Shown: in pieces, positions 36,674-45,015 of the stretch
How the letters are laid out: each line of letters begins with the position of its first letter
How positions within the stretch are numbered: the stretch's first letter is position 1
Assembly (NCBI RefSeq): GCF_013423785.1
Contig: NZ_CP058952.1
Location: 868,001-932,000, forward strand
Origin: Chitinibacter fontanus
GTDB taxonomy: Bacteria; Pseudomonadota; Gammaproteobacteria; Burkholderiales; Chitinibacteraceae
Direction: 5' to 3'
Length of the DNA: 64,000 nucleotides
Notes under the pieces: model-generated
What the model saw: only the letters and a program-made list of their open reading frames with translations
Told to the model about the DNA's origin: nothing
Databases searched by the model: none
Translations under genes and position numbers: made by a program

Positions 36674-37069
36674 ATGACCCCCGCAGAACTCAAAACCCTG
36701 CGGGAATCTCTTGGGATTCCCGTTGCTTGGCTGGCAGAGCAAGCCAACGTACAGCGTCGCACTGTTGAATATTGGGAAGCTGGTCGCTCAATCGTTCCCG
36801 CTGATGTAGCTGAATTGCTGATTAAACTGGATCAACAATTTGACCGCGCCGCCGAGCAAGCCTTTCAAGTCGCTCAAGAAAAAACTTCGCAATACGGCCA
36901 GCCTCAAGCTGTTGAACTGCGCCGCTATCGCACCGATGCAGCGTTGTGGCAGGCTCGGCAAGACATGCAGGGTTTGCCTGTAACCGCTCACGCTGTACTG
37001 TTAAATCGGTCAAGAAAATTGCTAGAAAAACAGGGTTACGCAGTCAGAATTGATTATGCTGATAATTAA
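36674..37069 (+). CDS. Aca2-like (DUF1870-type) HTH autoregulator
   Basis: 131 aa from ATG 36674, two bases after the preceding stop, so translation is coupled. The N-terminal HTH MTPAELKTLRESLGIPVAWL and RTVEYWEAGRSIVPADV closely fit the Aca2 pattern (E-L-x-x-[IL]-R, Y-W-E-[AS]-G-R-S-x-V-P-x-D-V). The C-terminal half carries an LRRYRTDAALWQ stretch, again as in Aca2. Aca2 dimers bind inverted repeats in acr promoters and repress them; Aca2 has also been shown to bind its mRNA. DUF1870-type HTH proteins occur in other contexts too, so homology to true Aca2 should be confirmed. Confidence 0.75.
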   Translation: MTPAELKTLRESLGIPVAWLAEQANVQRRTVEYWEAGRSIVPADVAELLIKLDQQFDRAAEQAFQVAQEKTSQYGQPQAVELRRYRTDAALWQARQDMQGLPVTAHAVLLNRSRKLLEKQGYAVRIDYADN

Positions 37070-37123
37070 TAGATTTTAATACCACTTCAAATTTATCAAC
37101 CACGGAATACGGATACCCAAAAA

Positions 37124-37741
37124 TTAAAGCTCGGCCTCAACCAAATCGAGCCGCATCCGGCGCAATGCCAGATCATGATCAGCGGGCGGCTGCTCACTTG
37201 CCCGCGCTGCCGCAAAACCATCCAAGGCCCGCGCCGAAACATCCGTTTGTGAATACGCCGGAAACGTCACCGGACTCACCTCAAACAAATCCACCTCAAG
37301 CAACGTGCGGATCCACTCGCCATCCACCTTGTCCCAGCGATCAGAGATCGTGGCAAACGCAAAAGACATCTGATCGACATCACCCCGCTGCATGCTCACC
37401 ATGAGATCGCGGGCATACTGCGTATCTGGCGGATCAATCTCAATTGCCAAGCCCTTAGAATCTTCACGCAAGCGCAAAGTACCCGCGCCACGTCGCCCCA
37501 ACACATAATCAGTGTTGTGATTCCACAAGGCACGCTGATCAAGTTTTTGAATCGTCTTGGCGAATGCACCTGGCGCGATCCGCTCACGAAAACCACCTAG
37601 ATCTTCACTGAGCTGATCAAAAACCGCCGCATGACCCTGAATTAGCGCCGCGACACCCTCGCTACGCTGCTCAACCTTGATGCTATCCACCGTAAAGCCA
37701 CGGCATTCACGCTGCGAAAGCGCCTGATTAGGACTGGGCAT
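37124..37741 (-). CDS. HK97-family prohead protease
   Basis: 205 aa from ATG 37741. IQGHAAVFDQLSEDLGGFRE, ALWNHNTDYVLGRRGAGTLRL (catalytic His in the NHN segment) and DVDQMSFAFATISDRW (catalytic Ser) are the S78 protease pattern. It trims the capsid delta domain during maturation. Overlaps the portal gene by 14 bases. Confidence 0.93.
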   Translation of the reverse strand: MPSPNQALSQRECRGFTVDSIKVEQRSEGVAALIQGHAAVFDQLSEDLGGFRERIAPGAFAKTIQKLDQRALWNHNTDYVLGRRGAGTLRLREDSKGLAIEIDPPDTQYARDLMVSMQRGDVDQMSFAFATISDRWDKVDGEWIRTLLEVDLFEVSPVTFPAYSQTDVSARALDGFAAARASEQPPADHDLALRRMRLDLVEAEL

Positions 37742-39020
37742 CACCTTTTTCCTTATCTGTATTGACGATCATCTGGCCTTTACTGGCCAAATAGGCATCC
37801 AATTTATCCAACGGAATCGTATTCAACGGGATCATATGGCTATCCAACCCTTCGATCCGGTCCATGTTTTCACGCTCTCGCGCCTCATTCGGCGTCATCC
37901 AGGTAGAGGCGATCGCAGTGCGATAGCCTTCCACACGGCTTTTGAAGTCACCTCGCAGCAAGCCATCTACCAAAAACTCGAAGTAGTATTTTTTCGACTC
38001 CGACTCACCCAGCAGATCACGACTAGCCGCCTGCTCGATGCGCACCAGCCAAGGCCGCAGCGAATGAACGACAAAATCAATGCTTTGCTGCTCAATATTG
38101 CTAAAAGTCGCTTTGGCCAAATCCCCGATCATATGGGGAGGCACCCGAAAAATACGGGCGATCTCGGCGACCTGAAATTGGCGAGTCTCCAAGAACTGCG
38201 CCTCATCCGCCGTCATGCCGATGCGCGTATATTCCATGCCCTCTTCGAGAATCATGGTTTTGTGGGCGTTTTCTGTACCGGCATACTTGTCTTGCAATGA
38301 CTTTTGCAAGCGCTCAAACGCCGCATCAGATAACTGCTTTGGATGGCGAACAAACCCCCCCACTTGAGCACCATTGCTAAACAACCGCGCACCGTGCTCT
38401 TGCGTCGCCATCGCTAAGCCAATCGCCTCACAATGCAGCGCCACAGGCGACATACCCACCAATCCATCACTACTCAGCCCGCGCCAGTGATGCACCTCAT
38501 CCGCCAGCAAATACTCGCGCTCACCCGATGGCTTGGTATAGAGATAGCAAATATGCTCACGACCATCGCTACCCTCATACAAAAATGGCCGCACGCGATC
38601 GGGATGCAACGGCACCAACTCGGCCACACCACGCCCACCAGTGCTAATGATCCGGCTGTATGCATTACCCCGCAGCAGCACATGGGCCATCATCATCTCG
38701 CGCCATTCAAAGCTGGTTTGCCAGCGATTAGGCCGATCATGTAGCACCGAGTACAAAGGATGCTCTGTCGCTCGCCGCTTGCCATTCTCGGTACGCTGGT
38801 ACAAAAACAGCGGCAGACTTGCCACCGACTCAGCCAGCACCCGCACGCATGCATACACCGCAGCAACACGCAAAGCCGTATCAGCCGTTACCATTTGGCC
38901 ACTTGCCGTAGCCAGCGATCCGCCAAACGCGATCGACAGTGGATTTGCTCCGACGCCCCCATACTTGAGCTTGCCAGGCGGGGAACTACTCCCCCGCGTA
39001 AACCAATTGAACAATCTCAT
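37728..39020 (-). CDS. Phage portal protein (HK97 family)
   Basis: 430 aa. ALRVAAVYACVRVLAESVAS, HPLYSVLHDRPNRWQTSFEW and FRVPPHMIGDLAKATFSNIEQ are hallmark stretches of HK97-type portals. It forms the dodecameric ring for DNA entry and exit. It overlaps the terminase stop by 4 bases. Confidence 0.95.
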   Translation of the reverse strand: MRLFNWFTRGSSSPPGKLKYGGVGANPLSIAFGGSLATASGQMVTADTALRVAAVYACVRVLAESVASLPLFLYQRTENGKRRATEHPLYSVLHDRPNRWQTSFEWREMMMAHVLLRGNAYSRIISTGGRGVAELVPLHPDRVRPFLYEGSDGREHICYLYTKPSGEREYLLADEVHHWRGLSSDGLVGMSPVALHCEAIGLAMATQEHGARLFSNGAQVGGFVRHPKQLSDAAFERLQKSLQDKYAGTENAHKTMILEEGMEYTRIGMTADEAQFLETRQFQVAEIARIFRVPPHMIGDLAKATFSNIEQQSIDFVVHSLRPWLVRIEQAASRDLLGESESKKYYFEFLVDGLLRGDFKSRVEGYRTAIASTWMTPNEARERENMDRIEGLDSHMIPLNTIPLDKLDAYLASKGQMIVNTDKEKGDAQS

Positions 39021-40789
39021 ATCACGCGTATCCCTCTTTGCTCATACACACTGCTGTCATCCTCGCCAAACAAGGCGCGATTGAGCGCCATCACCGTTGC
39101 CACGATGCCGTCAATACGATCCCGCGATTTCTTTTTGTTAGGCCGATAGTTGTCATTGGTATCCGTTAAGAGCACCACATTGCCCGCATTCCAGCGTAGG
39201 ACCGGATGGCCGCCGTGACGGATCCGGCCTGACAGAACCAAGCCCTCCAAATGCTTGGTGGGCGCAGTGAGCATCTGAAAGTTTTGCGGGATTTTGACCA
39301 TCACCACATCATCCGCCGCCAGCTCAGTAGCCAGCTTGGCGGCATTCCATTCGTCGTAGGCGACTTCCTGCAGATCAAAATCACGCGCATCCTGCAGCAC
39401 TTGTTGCCGAATCAGCTCTTGATCGACCACATTGCCAGGCGTGGCGATGATGTAGCCCTGCCGATGCCATGCGGCATACGGCACCCGATCTTTAATCTCG
39501 CGCCGTTGCATGTTTTCCTCAGGCACAAAGAAGCGTGGCAACACATACCAATTCGGATCATTACCCACCGGCGGAAACACCAGTACCCAAGCCGTTAAGT
39601 CCGTAGTGCTGGCCAGATCCAAGGCCCCAAAACACGCACGCCCGTGCAGTGTTGTTTCATCAAATACTGCCGAGCCTTTGTCCCAATCATCCAGATTGAG
39701 CCAGGCTTCGACTTGCTGCGTCCAAACGTTGAGGCGCTTGGTAAGAAAGTTAAACAAGGCAGCGGGAACTTGGGCAGCCTTACGTGCAGCGTCTCGCAGC
39801 TCCTCGATGAACACGGAAACTCCGAGATTAGGATTAGCTTTTCCCCAATGCTGTTCATCGCGCCAATCATCTTCGGCATCAAGTGTGTAGATAACACCAC
39901 CAAAAGAATCGTCATCCGTCGTACCCTCCAAAATATCGATCAGGTATTTGCGCTGCTCTAAGCAGATCGAGCCTTCCTGGTTAAACCCTGCCGTAGTGAT
40001 CGCGCACATCAAACTATTGCGCCGCGCACCCCGCGCCGTATCGAGCACATCCCATAACTCCCGACTCGGGTGGGCGTGCAGCTCATCGACGATCGCGCCA
40101 TGCACATTCAAACCGTCCGCCGTTTTGGCATCAGCCCCCAGCGGCACGTATTTATTCGACGTGCCCGCAATAAACAGCTTGTTGTTATGACTGGTGATCA
40201 GCTGGCGCAGGCCTGGCGATTGCCGCACCATCATTTCTGACTCGGCGTGGGTAATCTTGGCCTGCTCTAACTTCGTCGCTGCCGTATAAACCTCGGCACC
40301 AGGCTCTTTGTCAGCCGCAAACAGATACAAGCCGATGCCTGATAACTTGGTGGACTTGCCGTTTTTACGGGCGACCTCCTCATACCAGGTACGAAAGCGC
40401 CGCGTGCCATCGACACGCCGCCAGCCAAACGTGACCGCAATCCAGAATTGCTGCCACGGCTGCAATGCGATCGTCTGGCCAGCCCACTGGCCTTTACTCT
40501 GGCGGCAGTGTTTCTGGATAAAGTCGATTACATGCTGGGCGTGGGCAATGTTAAACACCAAGCCACGCTCACCCGCCTCGCGCAGATCACGAAAGTGCCG
40601 CTCGACGGCCAAACGGGTATAGCGGCAGGCATTGATCGTGCCCGCGAGCACATCCAGCCCGTACTGATCCCAGCCTTGCAGCTGGTAGGCCGTGGGAATT
40701 AATCCGGCCGATCCCCGATGAAGCCCAGAATCTCGGCCAGCTCGGGGCTGACGATCTTGCCCTTGCTGATTGCTTTGTTCTTGGCGCAT
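39017..40789 (-). CDS. Terminase large subunit
   Basis: 590 aa. The ATPase has a Walker A-like RKNGKSTKLS after YEEVA and a Walker B AIVDELHAH; the C-terminal half is the RNase H-like nuclease (FGALDLASTTDLTAW with an acidic residue, and VMVKIPQNFQMLTAPTKHLE). It pumps and cuts phage DNA. ATG 40789 overlaps the small subunit gene by 91 bases, so the true start may be further in, although no later ATG fits well. Confidence 0.94.
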   Translation of the reverse strand: MRQEQSNQQGQDRQPRAGRDSGLHRGSAGLIPTAYQLQGWDQYGLDVLAGTINACRYTRLAVERHFRDLREAGERGLVFNIAHAQHVIDFIQKHCRQSKGQWAGQTIALQPWQQFWIAVTFGWRRVDGTRRFRTWYEEVARKNGKSTKLSGIGLYLFAADKEPGAEVYTAATKLEQAKITHAESEMMVRQSPGLRQLITSHNNKLFIAGTSNKYVPLGADAKTADGLNVHGAIVDELHAHPSRELWDVLDTARGARRNSLMCAITTAGFNQEGSICLEQRKYLIDILEGTTDDDSFGGVIYTLDAEDDWRDEQHWGKANPNLGVSVFIEELRDAARKAAQVPAALFNFLTKRLNVWTQQVEAWLNLDDWDKGSAVFDETTLHGRACFGALDLASTTDLTAWVLVFPPVGNDPNWYVLPRFFVPEENMQRREIKDRVPYAAWHRQGYIIATPGNVVDQELIRQQVLQDARDFDLQEVAYDEWNAAKLATELAADDVVMVKIPQNFQMLTAPTKHLEGLVLSGRIRHGGHPVLRWNAGNVVLLTDTNDNYRPNKKKSRDRIDGIVATVMALNRALFGEDDSSVYEQRGIRVI

Positions 40790-41526
40790 GAGTAAACCGT
40801 CATCCCGTTTTTCTTGAGTAAGTCCCGTATTTGTTTGGCAATCTTGGCGCGGTTATAACTGGCGCTGACCTCGTAGGTGCGCCCCGATTCTTTGGCCTCG
40901 GCAAACACCTTGCCTTTGTTTTCGCTAATCCAATCCTTGCAGTCCTGCCAATCCGCGATCGCTGCACACAGCAGGCCTAGCGAAATACCCGCCGTAGAAA
41001 AATCAAAGCCGCTGGGTTCAAGCAGCGGCAGCAATTCCTTCCATATCTTTTTTTCTTTCGGGCGCATCGTCCACGGTGGGGGCAATGGCATTAAGTTGGC
41101 ACTGGATTGATCCAGCTGGCCAATCAGCTCGAACGGGCTAAACAGATCATCCTGCCGAGACAGGCGATCGATCACGCGGATCTGCGCAACCGACAAAACC
41201 GTTAAGCCGGTTTGATCCAGATCCCGTAGGACTTCGACCCGCGCCCGGCGCTCGGCCCGCGATTCGTCGGATTCCAGCGAGCCGCCGTTGGCATCTTCGT
41301 CATACCGAAAGCCAGCAACGTGGACCGCATCAGCGTGATCGCGCCAGCTGTCGATCTTGTCGGCTAGCAAGGCCAGCGACATCAGCGCCGACTGGTAATC
41401 CATCTTCGCCTGGTCAAGCGCATCGATCAGATATTTCCAAATCGTGCGAGATCTGCGAGATTCTAAAAACTTGGGCGGGCGCACCTCAACCTTGGAGCCG
41501 CCCGCTTTCTGGGTTTCCTGCCCCAT
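40699..41526 (-). CDS. Small terminase subunit, P27 family, apparently tandem-duplicated
   Basis: 275 aa from ATG 41526 with GGAGG upstream. It is nearly twice the usual P27 length (~150 aa). Two halves share the same order: PPKFLESRRSRTIWKYLIDAL..LALLADKIDSWRDH..LTVLS in the first and PPPWTMRPKEKKIWKELLPLL..LGLLCAAIADWQDC..MTVYS in the second. It recognises the packaging site and recruits the large subunit. A duplication could place two DNA-binding units in one chain. Confidence 0.8.
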   Translation of the reverse strand: MGQETQKAGGSKVEVRPPKFLESRRSRTIWKYLIDALDQAKMDYQSALMSLALLADKIDSWRDHADAVHVAGFRYDEDANGGSLESDESRAERRARVEVLRDLDQTGLTVLSVAQIRVIDRLSRQDDLFSPFELIGQLDQSSANLMPLPPPWTMRPKEKKIWKELLPLLEPSGFDFSTAGISLGLLCAAIADWQDCKDWISENKGKVFAEAKESGRTYEVSASYNRAKIAKQIRDLLKKNGMTVYSCAKNKAISKGKIVSPELAEILGFIGDRPD

Positions 41527-41707
41527 GGCGACCTCCAAAGCGTAAATTCAGCAAAAACAACAAAAAAGGCGCTATCAGCGCAAATGGCGAGGATTTAGAC
41601 CCCCCCCTATGATTTTTCAGGAATAGTTTTTTCTTGGCTGGAGCGCGTTCACGGAGCCGTCCGACCCAGACTTTTTACCCCCCCCACCCCGCAGCACCGA
41701 CCAAACC
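41527..41707. other. Intergenic gap between HNH and small terminase (candidate cos/pac region)
   Basis: No gene is evident. In HK97-type phages the HNH gene and terS flank the cos site, and here the same pair flanks 181 bases with a short GGCGCTATCAGCGCC-like palindrome (near 41568) and C-rich runs (41600-41607 and 41680-41690). The packaging role is inferred from gene order only. Confidence 0.35.
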
Positions 41708-42091
41708 TTACACCCCGACCTTTCGACGATTGCCGAAGCCGCCATCCTCTTTGGCCGTTTTCCTTGAGTGACACGGCTTGCATAAGCCCTGCAGATTGTC
41801 GAAATCAAAGAACAACGACTCATCACCACAGTGAGGCTTGATGTGATCCACATGCTCAGCCGCTGTTAGGCGATCAACCTTGCGGCACTCAACACACAGC
41901 GGATTAGTTCGCAGCACAAGCACTCGCAGATCCTGCCAGCGCTTCGTCGCATAAAGACTCTTCACCGCACGCCGCTCAGGCTGGGCCTCATACTGCCGAA
42001 CCGACTCCCGCCGATGCACATCACACTTGCCCGAAGTCACCAGCCGACCACAGCCAGGCTGACCACACGGCTTTAATGGCGCACGCGGCAT
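41708..42091 (-). CDS. Phage HNH endonuclease
   Basis: 127 aa from ATG 42091 (GAGG upstream). It starts MPRAPLKPCGQPGCGRLV with a Cys-pair knuckle, then PLCVECRK, HVDHIKPHCGDESLFFDFDN (HNH core) and LCKPCHSRKT. HNH proteins beside terminase genes are needed for specific packaging cleavage in HK97-like phages. Confidence 0.93.
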   Translation of the reverse strand: MPRAPLKPCGQPGCGRLVTSGKCDVHRRESVRQYEAQPERRAVKSLYATKRWQDLRVLVLRTNPLCVECRKVDRLTAAEHVDHIKPHCGDESLFFDFDNLQGLCKPCHSRKTAKEDGGFGNRRKVGV

Positions 42092-42113
42092 ACACACCTC
42101 AAATCGAATTCAT

Positions 42114-42140
42114 AAAAAAAGCCAGCCCCGAAGGACTGGC
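42114..42140 (-). terminator. Possible terminator upstream of HNH gene
   Basis: GCCAG..CTGGC stem (42121-42140, with an inner CC/GG pair) preceded on the left by a seven-A run, so it reads as a terminator for leftward RNA. Confidence 0.55.
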
Positions 42141-42157
42141 CAAGCGACCAACTCAAG

Positions 42158-42238
42158 CAGTGCAAGCGCACTGGACAGCCAACAGCAACACGATCCAAGC
42201 GGGGGCTAGAGATTGTTGATCGATGCTATGGCTGTCCA
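42158..42238. repeat. Nested inverted repeats in a non-coding gap
   Basis: CAGTGC-AAGC-GCACTG (42158-42173) makes a local hairpin, and TGGACAGCC (42172-42180) pairs with GGCTGTCCA (42230-42238) across 49 bases. The gap between the 71-aa gene and HNH contains no ORF. A packaging, antitermination or RNA-structure role is possible; none can be assigned. Confidence 0.5.
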
Positions 42239-42280
42239 CTGCACTCGCAGGCCCGCGCCATCTAGTGCGAGCCACACAAA

Positions 42281-42496
42281 TTAATGTGCCGGAGTGAAAT
42301 CGACAAAATACTCAGCGCCGACTTCAAATTGAGCCGCTGCAGCCTCACTCACCAAGCCAAGGCTAATTTGCCCTGCAGGCGTATAGCGATAAAACTCTTC
42401 GTTTTCTGGGCTGCCGTTAATCACCGCACCCAACGTAATTTGGAAACCATCACCACTCGGCACCTTGCTATGGCAAGAAAATTTAGCGCGAACCAT
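42281..42496 (-). CDS. Small conserved phage protein
   Basis: 71 aa, ATG 42496. MVRAKFSCHSKVPSGDGFQI and YRYTPAGQISLGLVSEAAAA resemble small phage proteins of unknown role found near late regulators. No known domain; no membrane segment. Confidence 0.65.
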   Translation of the reverse strand: MVRAKFSCHSKVPSGDGFQITLGAVINGSPENEEFYRYTPAGQISLGLVSEAAAAQFEVGAEYFVDFTPAH

Positions 42497-42507
42497 AAAA
42501 ACCCCAA

Positions 42508-42533
42508 TAAAAAAGCCCGCACAATGGCGGGCT
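42508..42533 (-). terminator. Terminator upstream of the 71-aa gene (leftward)
   Basis: AGCCCGC-ACAATG-GCGGGCT with an A run on the left. Confidence 0.7.
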
Positions 42534-42542
42534 TAGAAATAG

Positions 42543-42568
42543 AAAAACCCGCCACTCGGACGGGTTTT
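42543..42568. terminator. Bidirectional terminator downstream of the Q-like gene
   Basis: AAAACCCG..CGGGTTTT stem at 42544-42551 and 42561-42568, with A and T flanks. It forms a tandem pair with 42508-42533, about 55 bases after the Q-like gene stop. Confidence 0.7.
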
Positions 42569-42623
42569 GTTTCGCTAGACGCAGTTATCAAGTCATAGCG
42601 GTTTGCACTCTAAAGTGTCGGAG

Positions 42624-43076
42624 CTAAGCCGTCAACACTTTTTTTTCATTTTTTCTTGCCGCATCGTTTCCAGCACGTAAATCAGCCGACAAAGCAGCAC
42701 GGCCAATCACCAACAACGGCACCTCATCCACGCCCAGCTGCAGCGCCTCCATCACCAACACATGCGCCTTATGCAGCCGCTCATAGTACGTATCCCGATG
42801 ACAACCACACGACCGCGCATGTTGCGCCGCAGTCCCTGGCACCATGTAGCACTGCCAAACCGCCTGACGTAACTCAAACGGCAAATACGTCACAATCTTA
42901 TGCAACTCAAACAAATCCGCCTCACTCACACCAGCAGGCAGACCACCATACTTCGCACCACCCGAAGCCTCGCCCAAGCGAGCCAACTGGCTTTGCACAT
43001 AACCCAAACCACAATCATCACGACGACCAACCCAATCAGCCCAGTCCATCAAACGCTCATTAATAAAATCGATCAT
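42624..43076 (-). CDS. Putative phage late regulator (antiterminator Q-like / sigma-like HTH)
   Basis: 150 aa. The middle (FELHKIVTYLPFELRQAVWQ) and HARSCGCHRDTYYERLHKAHVLV form a sigma-region-4-like helix-turn-helix as seen in phage late-gene activators/antiterminators placed just before the late genes. Two terminators follow directly, and the downstream late operon contains several more, fitting a need for antitermination. The exact family is uncertain. Confidence 0.6.
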   Translation of the reverse strand: MIDFINERLMDWADWVGRRDDCGLGYVQSQLARLGEASGGAKYGGLPAGVSEADLFELHKIVTYLPFELRQAVWQCYMVPGTAAQHARSCGCHRDTYYERLHKAHVLVMEALQLGVDEVPLLVIGRAALSADLRAGNDAARKNEKKVLTA

Positions 43077-43169
43077 TTTGCCCCCGCTTGTTGATCAAGT
43101 TTCTGCATGGAGGCCTCTAGCTTCATCATCCGCCGTAGCGCCGCAAAGCTTTGTTTTATGCCCTACATT

Positions 43170-43781
43170 TTACCGCATTACCGCCTTACTACCGACCTTC
43201 TTACCCAGCATTTCTGCCAGATTCGCCAGTGACGCACGCGCCACCGCCACATCACCGCGCTGATATTCCGGCACCGGCTCAGCCACAGGAATACCAGGGC
43301 ACTGGCCAGACAAGCGACGCGCTAAAGCCCGCACCCAATCTGCCTTATCCCGCCCGCGAAATTGCGCCGTAGTCAGCCGCGAAAAACCAAAATCCACCGC
43401 AGCCCAATACACCGCCGGATCCGACCACTCAGCCCGCCCATGCTGCACCAAAGCGCTTTGCTTTTTAGCCTCAGCAAACGACGACTCAGCATCGATCGAC
43501 GGCATGGCCAGCTCAACCAACTCAGTCACACTGGGCGGCTTATCGCCCGACTTCACCCGATTGCGCAACACCTCCAAGGCCTGCTTGATCATATTGAACG
43601 ACACCCCGCGACCATACAGCATCGCCGCAGCCTCTTCCTGCCAAGCCAGCTTTGCCGCCTCATCAGCAAACATTGCCCGCCACTCGGCACCGTATAGTGC
43701 CGCCATCCGCTGCCACAACACGTTTACAGGGATATACCCATCAGTCCCTGCAGGCCGCGTCCAAGCATTTTTCACAGCCAT
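43170..43781 (-). CDS. Lambda P-like replication protein (putative helicase loader)
   Basis: 203 aa from ATG 43781 with a strong GGAGGTGAGG site. WQEEAAAMLYGRGVSFNMIKQAL and LPxxTELVELAMPSI-like residues occur as in the phage P family, and it directly follows the O-like gene. P proteins recruit the host DnaB helicase to the origin. Sequence similarity is modest; context makes the call likely. Confidence 0.7.
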   Translation of the reverse strand: MAVKNAWTRPAGTDGYIPVNVLWQRMAALYGAEWRAMFADEAAKLAWQEEAAAMLYGRGVSFNMIKQALEVLRNRVKSGDKPPSVTELVELAMPSIDAESSFAEAKKQSALVQHGRAEWSDPAVYWAAVDFGFSRLTTAQFRGRDKADWVRALARRLSGQCPGIPVAEPVPEYQRGDVAVARASLANLAEMLGKKVGSKAVMR

Positions 43782-43793
43782 ACCTCACCTCCC

Positions 43794-44765
43794 TCAATGA
43801 ACTGCAGGCATTGGCACACCTGCCTTTGCGAAAACCCGCATTTTGAAAACCCAAGGCTCCTCAGCCTCAGCCTGCACCACACCCAGCTCAGCACCCCGAG
43901 CCACAATCCCCGACCAAGAACCCGTCCAATGCAACGCTGGCGTCAGCTGGCCATCTGCAGCACGCACACCATTTGCAGCCCGTCGCGTCTCAACCACCTT
44001 GGCCAAATACATCGGCGTTTTAGCCACTGCACCGGCACCACGGCGAGCCTCGCGCACTTCGTCAGGCAACACACCGTCAGCAAACCAGCGATAGAAAACC
44101 TGAGCCGCTTCATCACTGCAGACTGTTTTTTCGTCAAATCCCAGCTCAAGCATGATCGGCACCCAATCGCCTGCTTTTGTAATTTTCAACACCTTCGTCG
44201 TCATCATCCCCGACTTATCCACAGCGCCATTACTGTCACCATTTAGAGATGATGATTCTATGGAAATAGGTTTTATCCACCGATCACCGTACTCCGATGT
44301 ATGGGGCACTTCTGCCGCTTCGCCTCTGGTGTAGCTCTGGCGCTCATTACCCACCAAGCCTTGATTTGCTTGGGTTTCGCTCTGGTGTACTTGGTCTGGT
44401 GTAGCTCTGGTGCAAATCTGGGGCACTTCTGCCGGACGCACCAATTCTGCATCCGCCAAAATCAACGAAAAAATCAACTGGCGATCAGCAGGGATCACCT
44501 TCACCAAGCCCACACGCTCCAACATTTTCAGCGCATGCCGTAAAGCATCCACCGAAGGCGACCCACAATCAGCCATCGCCTTACCTTGCCCAGGCTCGAC
44601 ATACAAATCCTCGCGCAAGGCCTGATAGCTCACCTTGGGCCGCTCACCCACGCGCCCAGTCTTAAAATCCATGCGCTTGCGCAAAGCGTGATACAAGCGA
44701 AAAGGGATATGCGCCAAACCCGCCAGCGCATCCGACTCTGCGTCATTAATCATGTAACGACTCAT
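43794..44765 (-). CDS. Phage replication initiator (O-like) with HTH domain
   Basis: 323 aa from ATG 44765. The N-terminal part is a winged helix type fold (AHIPFRLYHALRKRMDFKTG; SVDALRHALKMLERVGLVKV) and the C-terminal part (WTGSWSGIVARGAELGV and so on) likely binds the P-like partner. Direct repeats inside the gene at 44302-44434 look like the iterons of a phage origin, as in lambda O. Confidence 0.8.
   Translation of the reverse strand: MSRYMINDAESDALAGLAHIPFRLYHALRKRMDFKTGRVGERPKVSYQALREDLYVEPGQGKAMADCGSPSVDALRHALKMLERVGLVKVIPADRQLIFSLILADAELVRPAEVPQICTRATPDQVHQSETQANQGLVGNERQSYTRGEAAEVPHTSEYGDRWIKPISIESSSLNGDSNGAVDKSGMMTTKVLKITKAGDWVPIMLELGFDEKTVCSDEAAQVFYRWFADGVLPDEVREARRGAGAVAKTPMYLAKVVETRRAANGVRAADGQLTPALHWTGSWSGIVARGAELGVVQAEAEEPWVFKMRVFAKAGVPMPAVH
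44302..44434. repeat. Iteron-like direct repeats, probable phage replication origin
   Basis: TGGGGCACTTCTGCCG occurs at 44302-44317 and 44419-44434; TCTGGTGTAGCTCTGG occurs at 44325-44340 and 44395-44410; a further TCTGGTGTAC is at 44381-44390. Read on the coding strand, the core CACCAGA recurs about five times with the repeats in one orientation. Iterons inside the initiator gene mark the origin in lambdoid phages. Confidence 0.7.
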
Positions 44766-44995
44766 CGCCCACACTCCCCATCCACCGGCTCAAACAACGG
44801 CGTAGCGCGGCCTAGCCGCATAAACGCCTCACCAGTCCCACGATCAAGCGTCACCCAATCCACATCGGACTGATGAATCACCCACGCACGCAGCACCGGC
44901 ATCACTCGCAAATCCACACCACCCAAGGGCTTAGGCGGCACCACTGGCGGCAACCAAGGACCACCACCCCACCAACGCAAAAACCATGCTTTCAT
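44762..44995 (-). CDS. Hypothetical phage protein
   Basis: 77 aa from ATG 44995, overlapping the O-like gene start by 4 bases. It starts MKAWFLRWWGGGPWLPP and contains VIHQSDVDWVTLDRGTGEAF. Trp- and Pro-rich N terminus; no known domain recognised. Confidence 0.6.
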   Translation of the reverse strand: MKAWFLRWWGGGPWLPPVVPPKPLGGVDLRVMPVLRAWVIHQSDVDWVTLDRGTGEAFMRLGRATPLFEPVDGECGR

Positions 44996-45015
44996 AGCCA
45001 CGCCCACCTGATAAA

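Noticed and set aside
36477..37069. Toxin-antitoxin pair
   Set aside because: Considered because of small gene plus HTH, but the HTH fits Aca2 and the first protein has no toxin motif; kept only as an alternative.
41617..41853. Minus-strand ORF near the HNH gene end
   Set aside because: Overlaps the HNH coding sequence in another frame with no start signal; a shadow.
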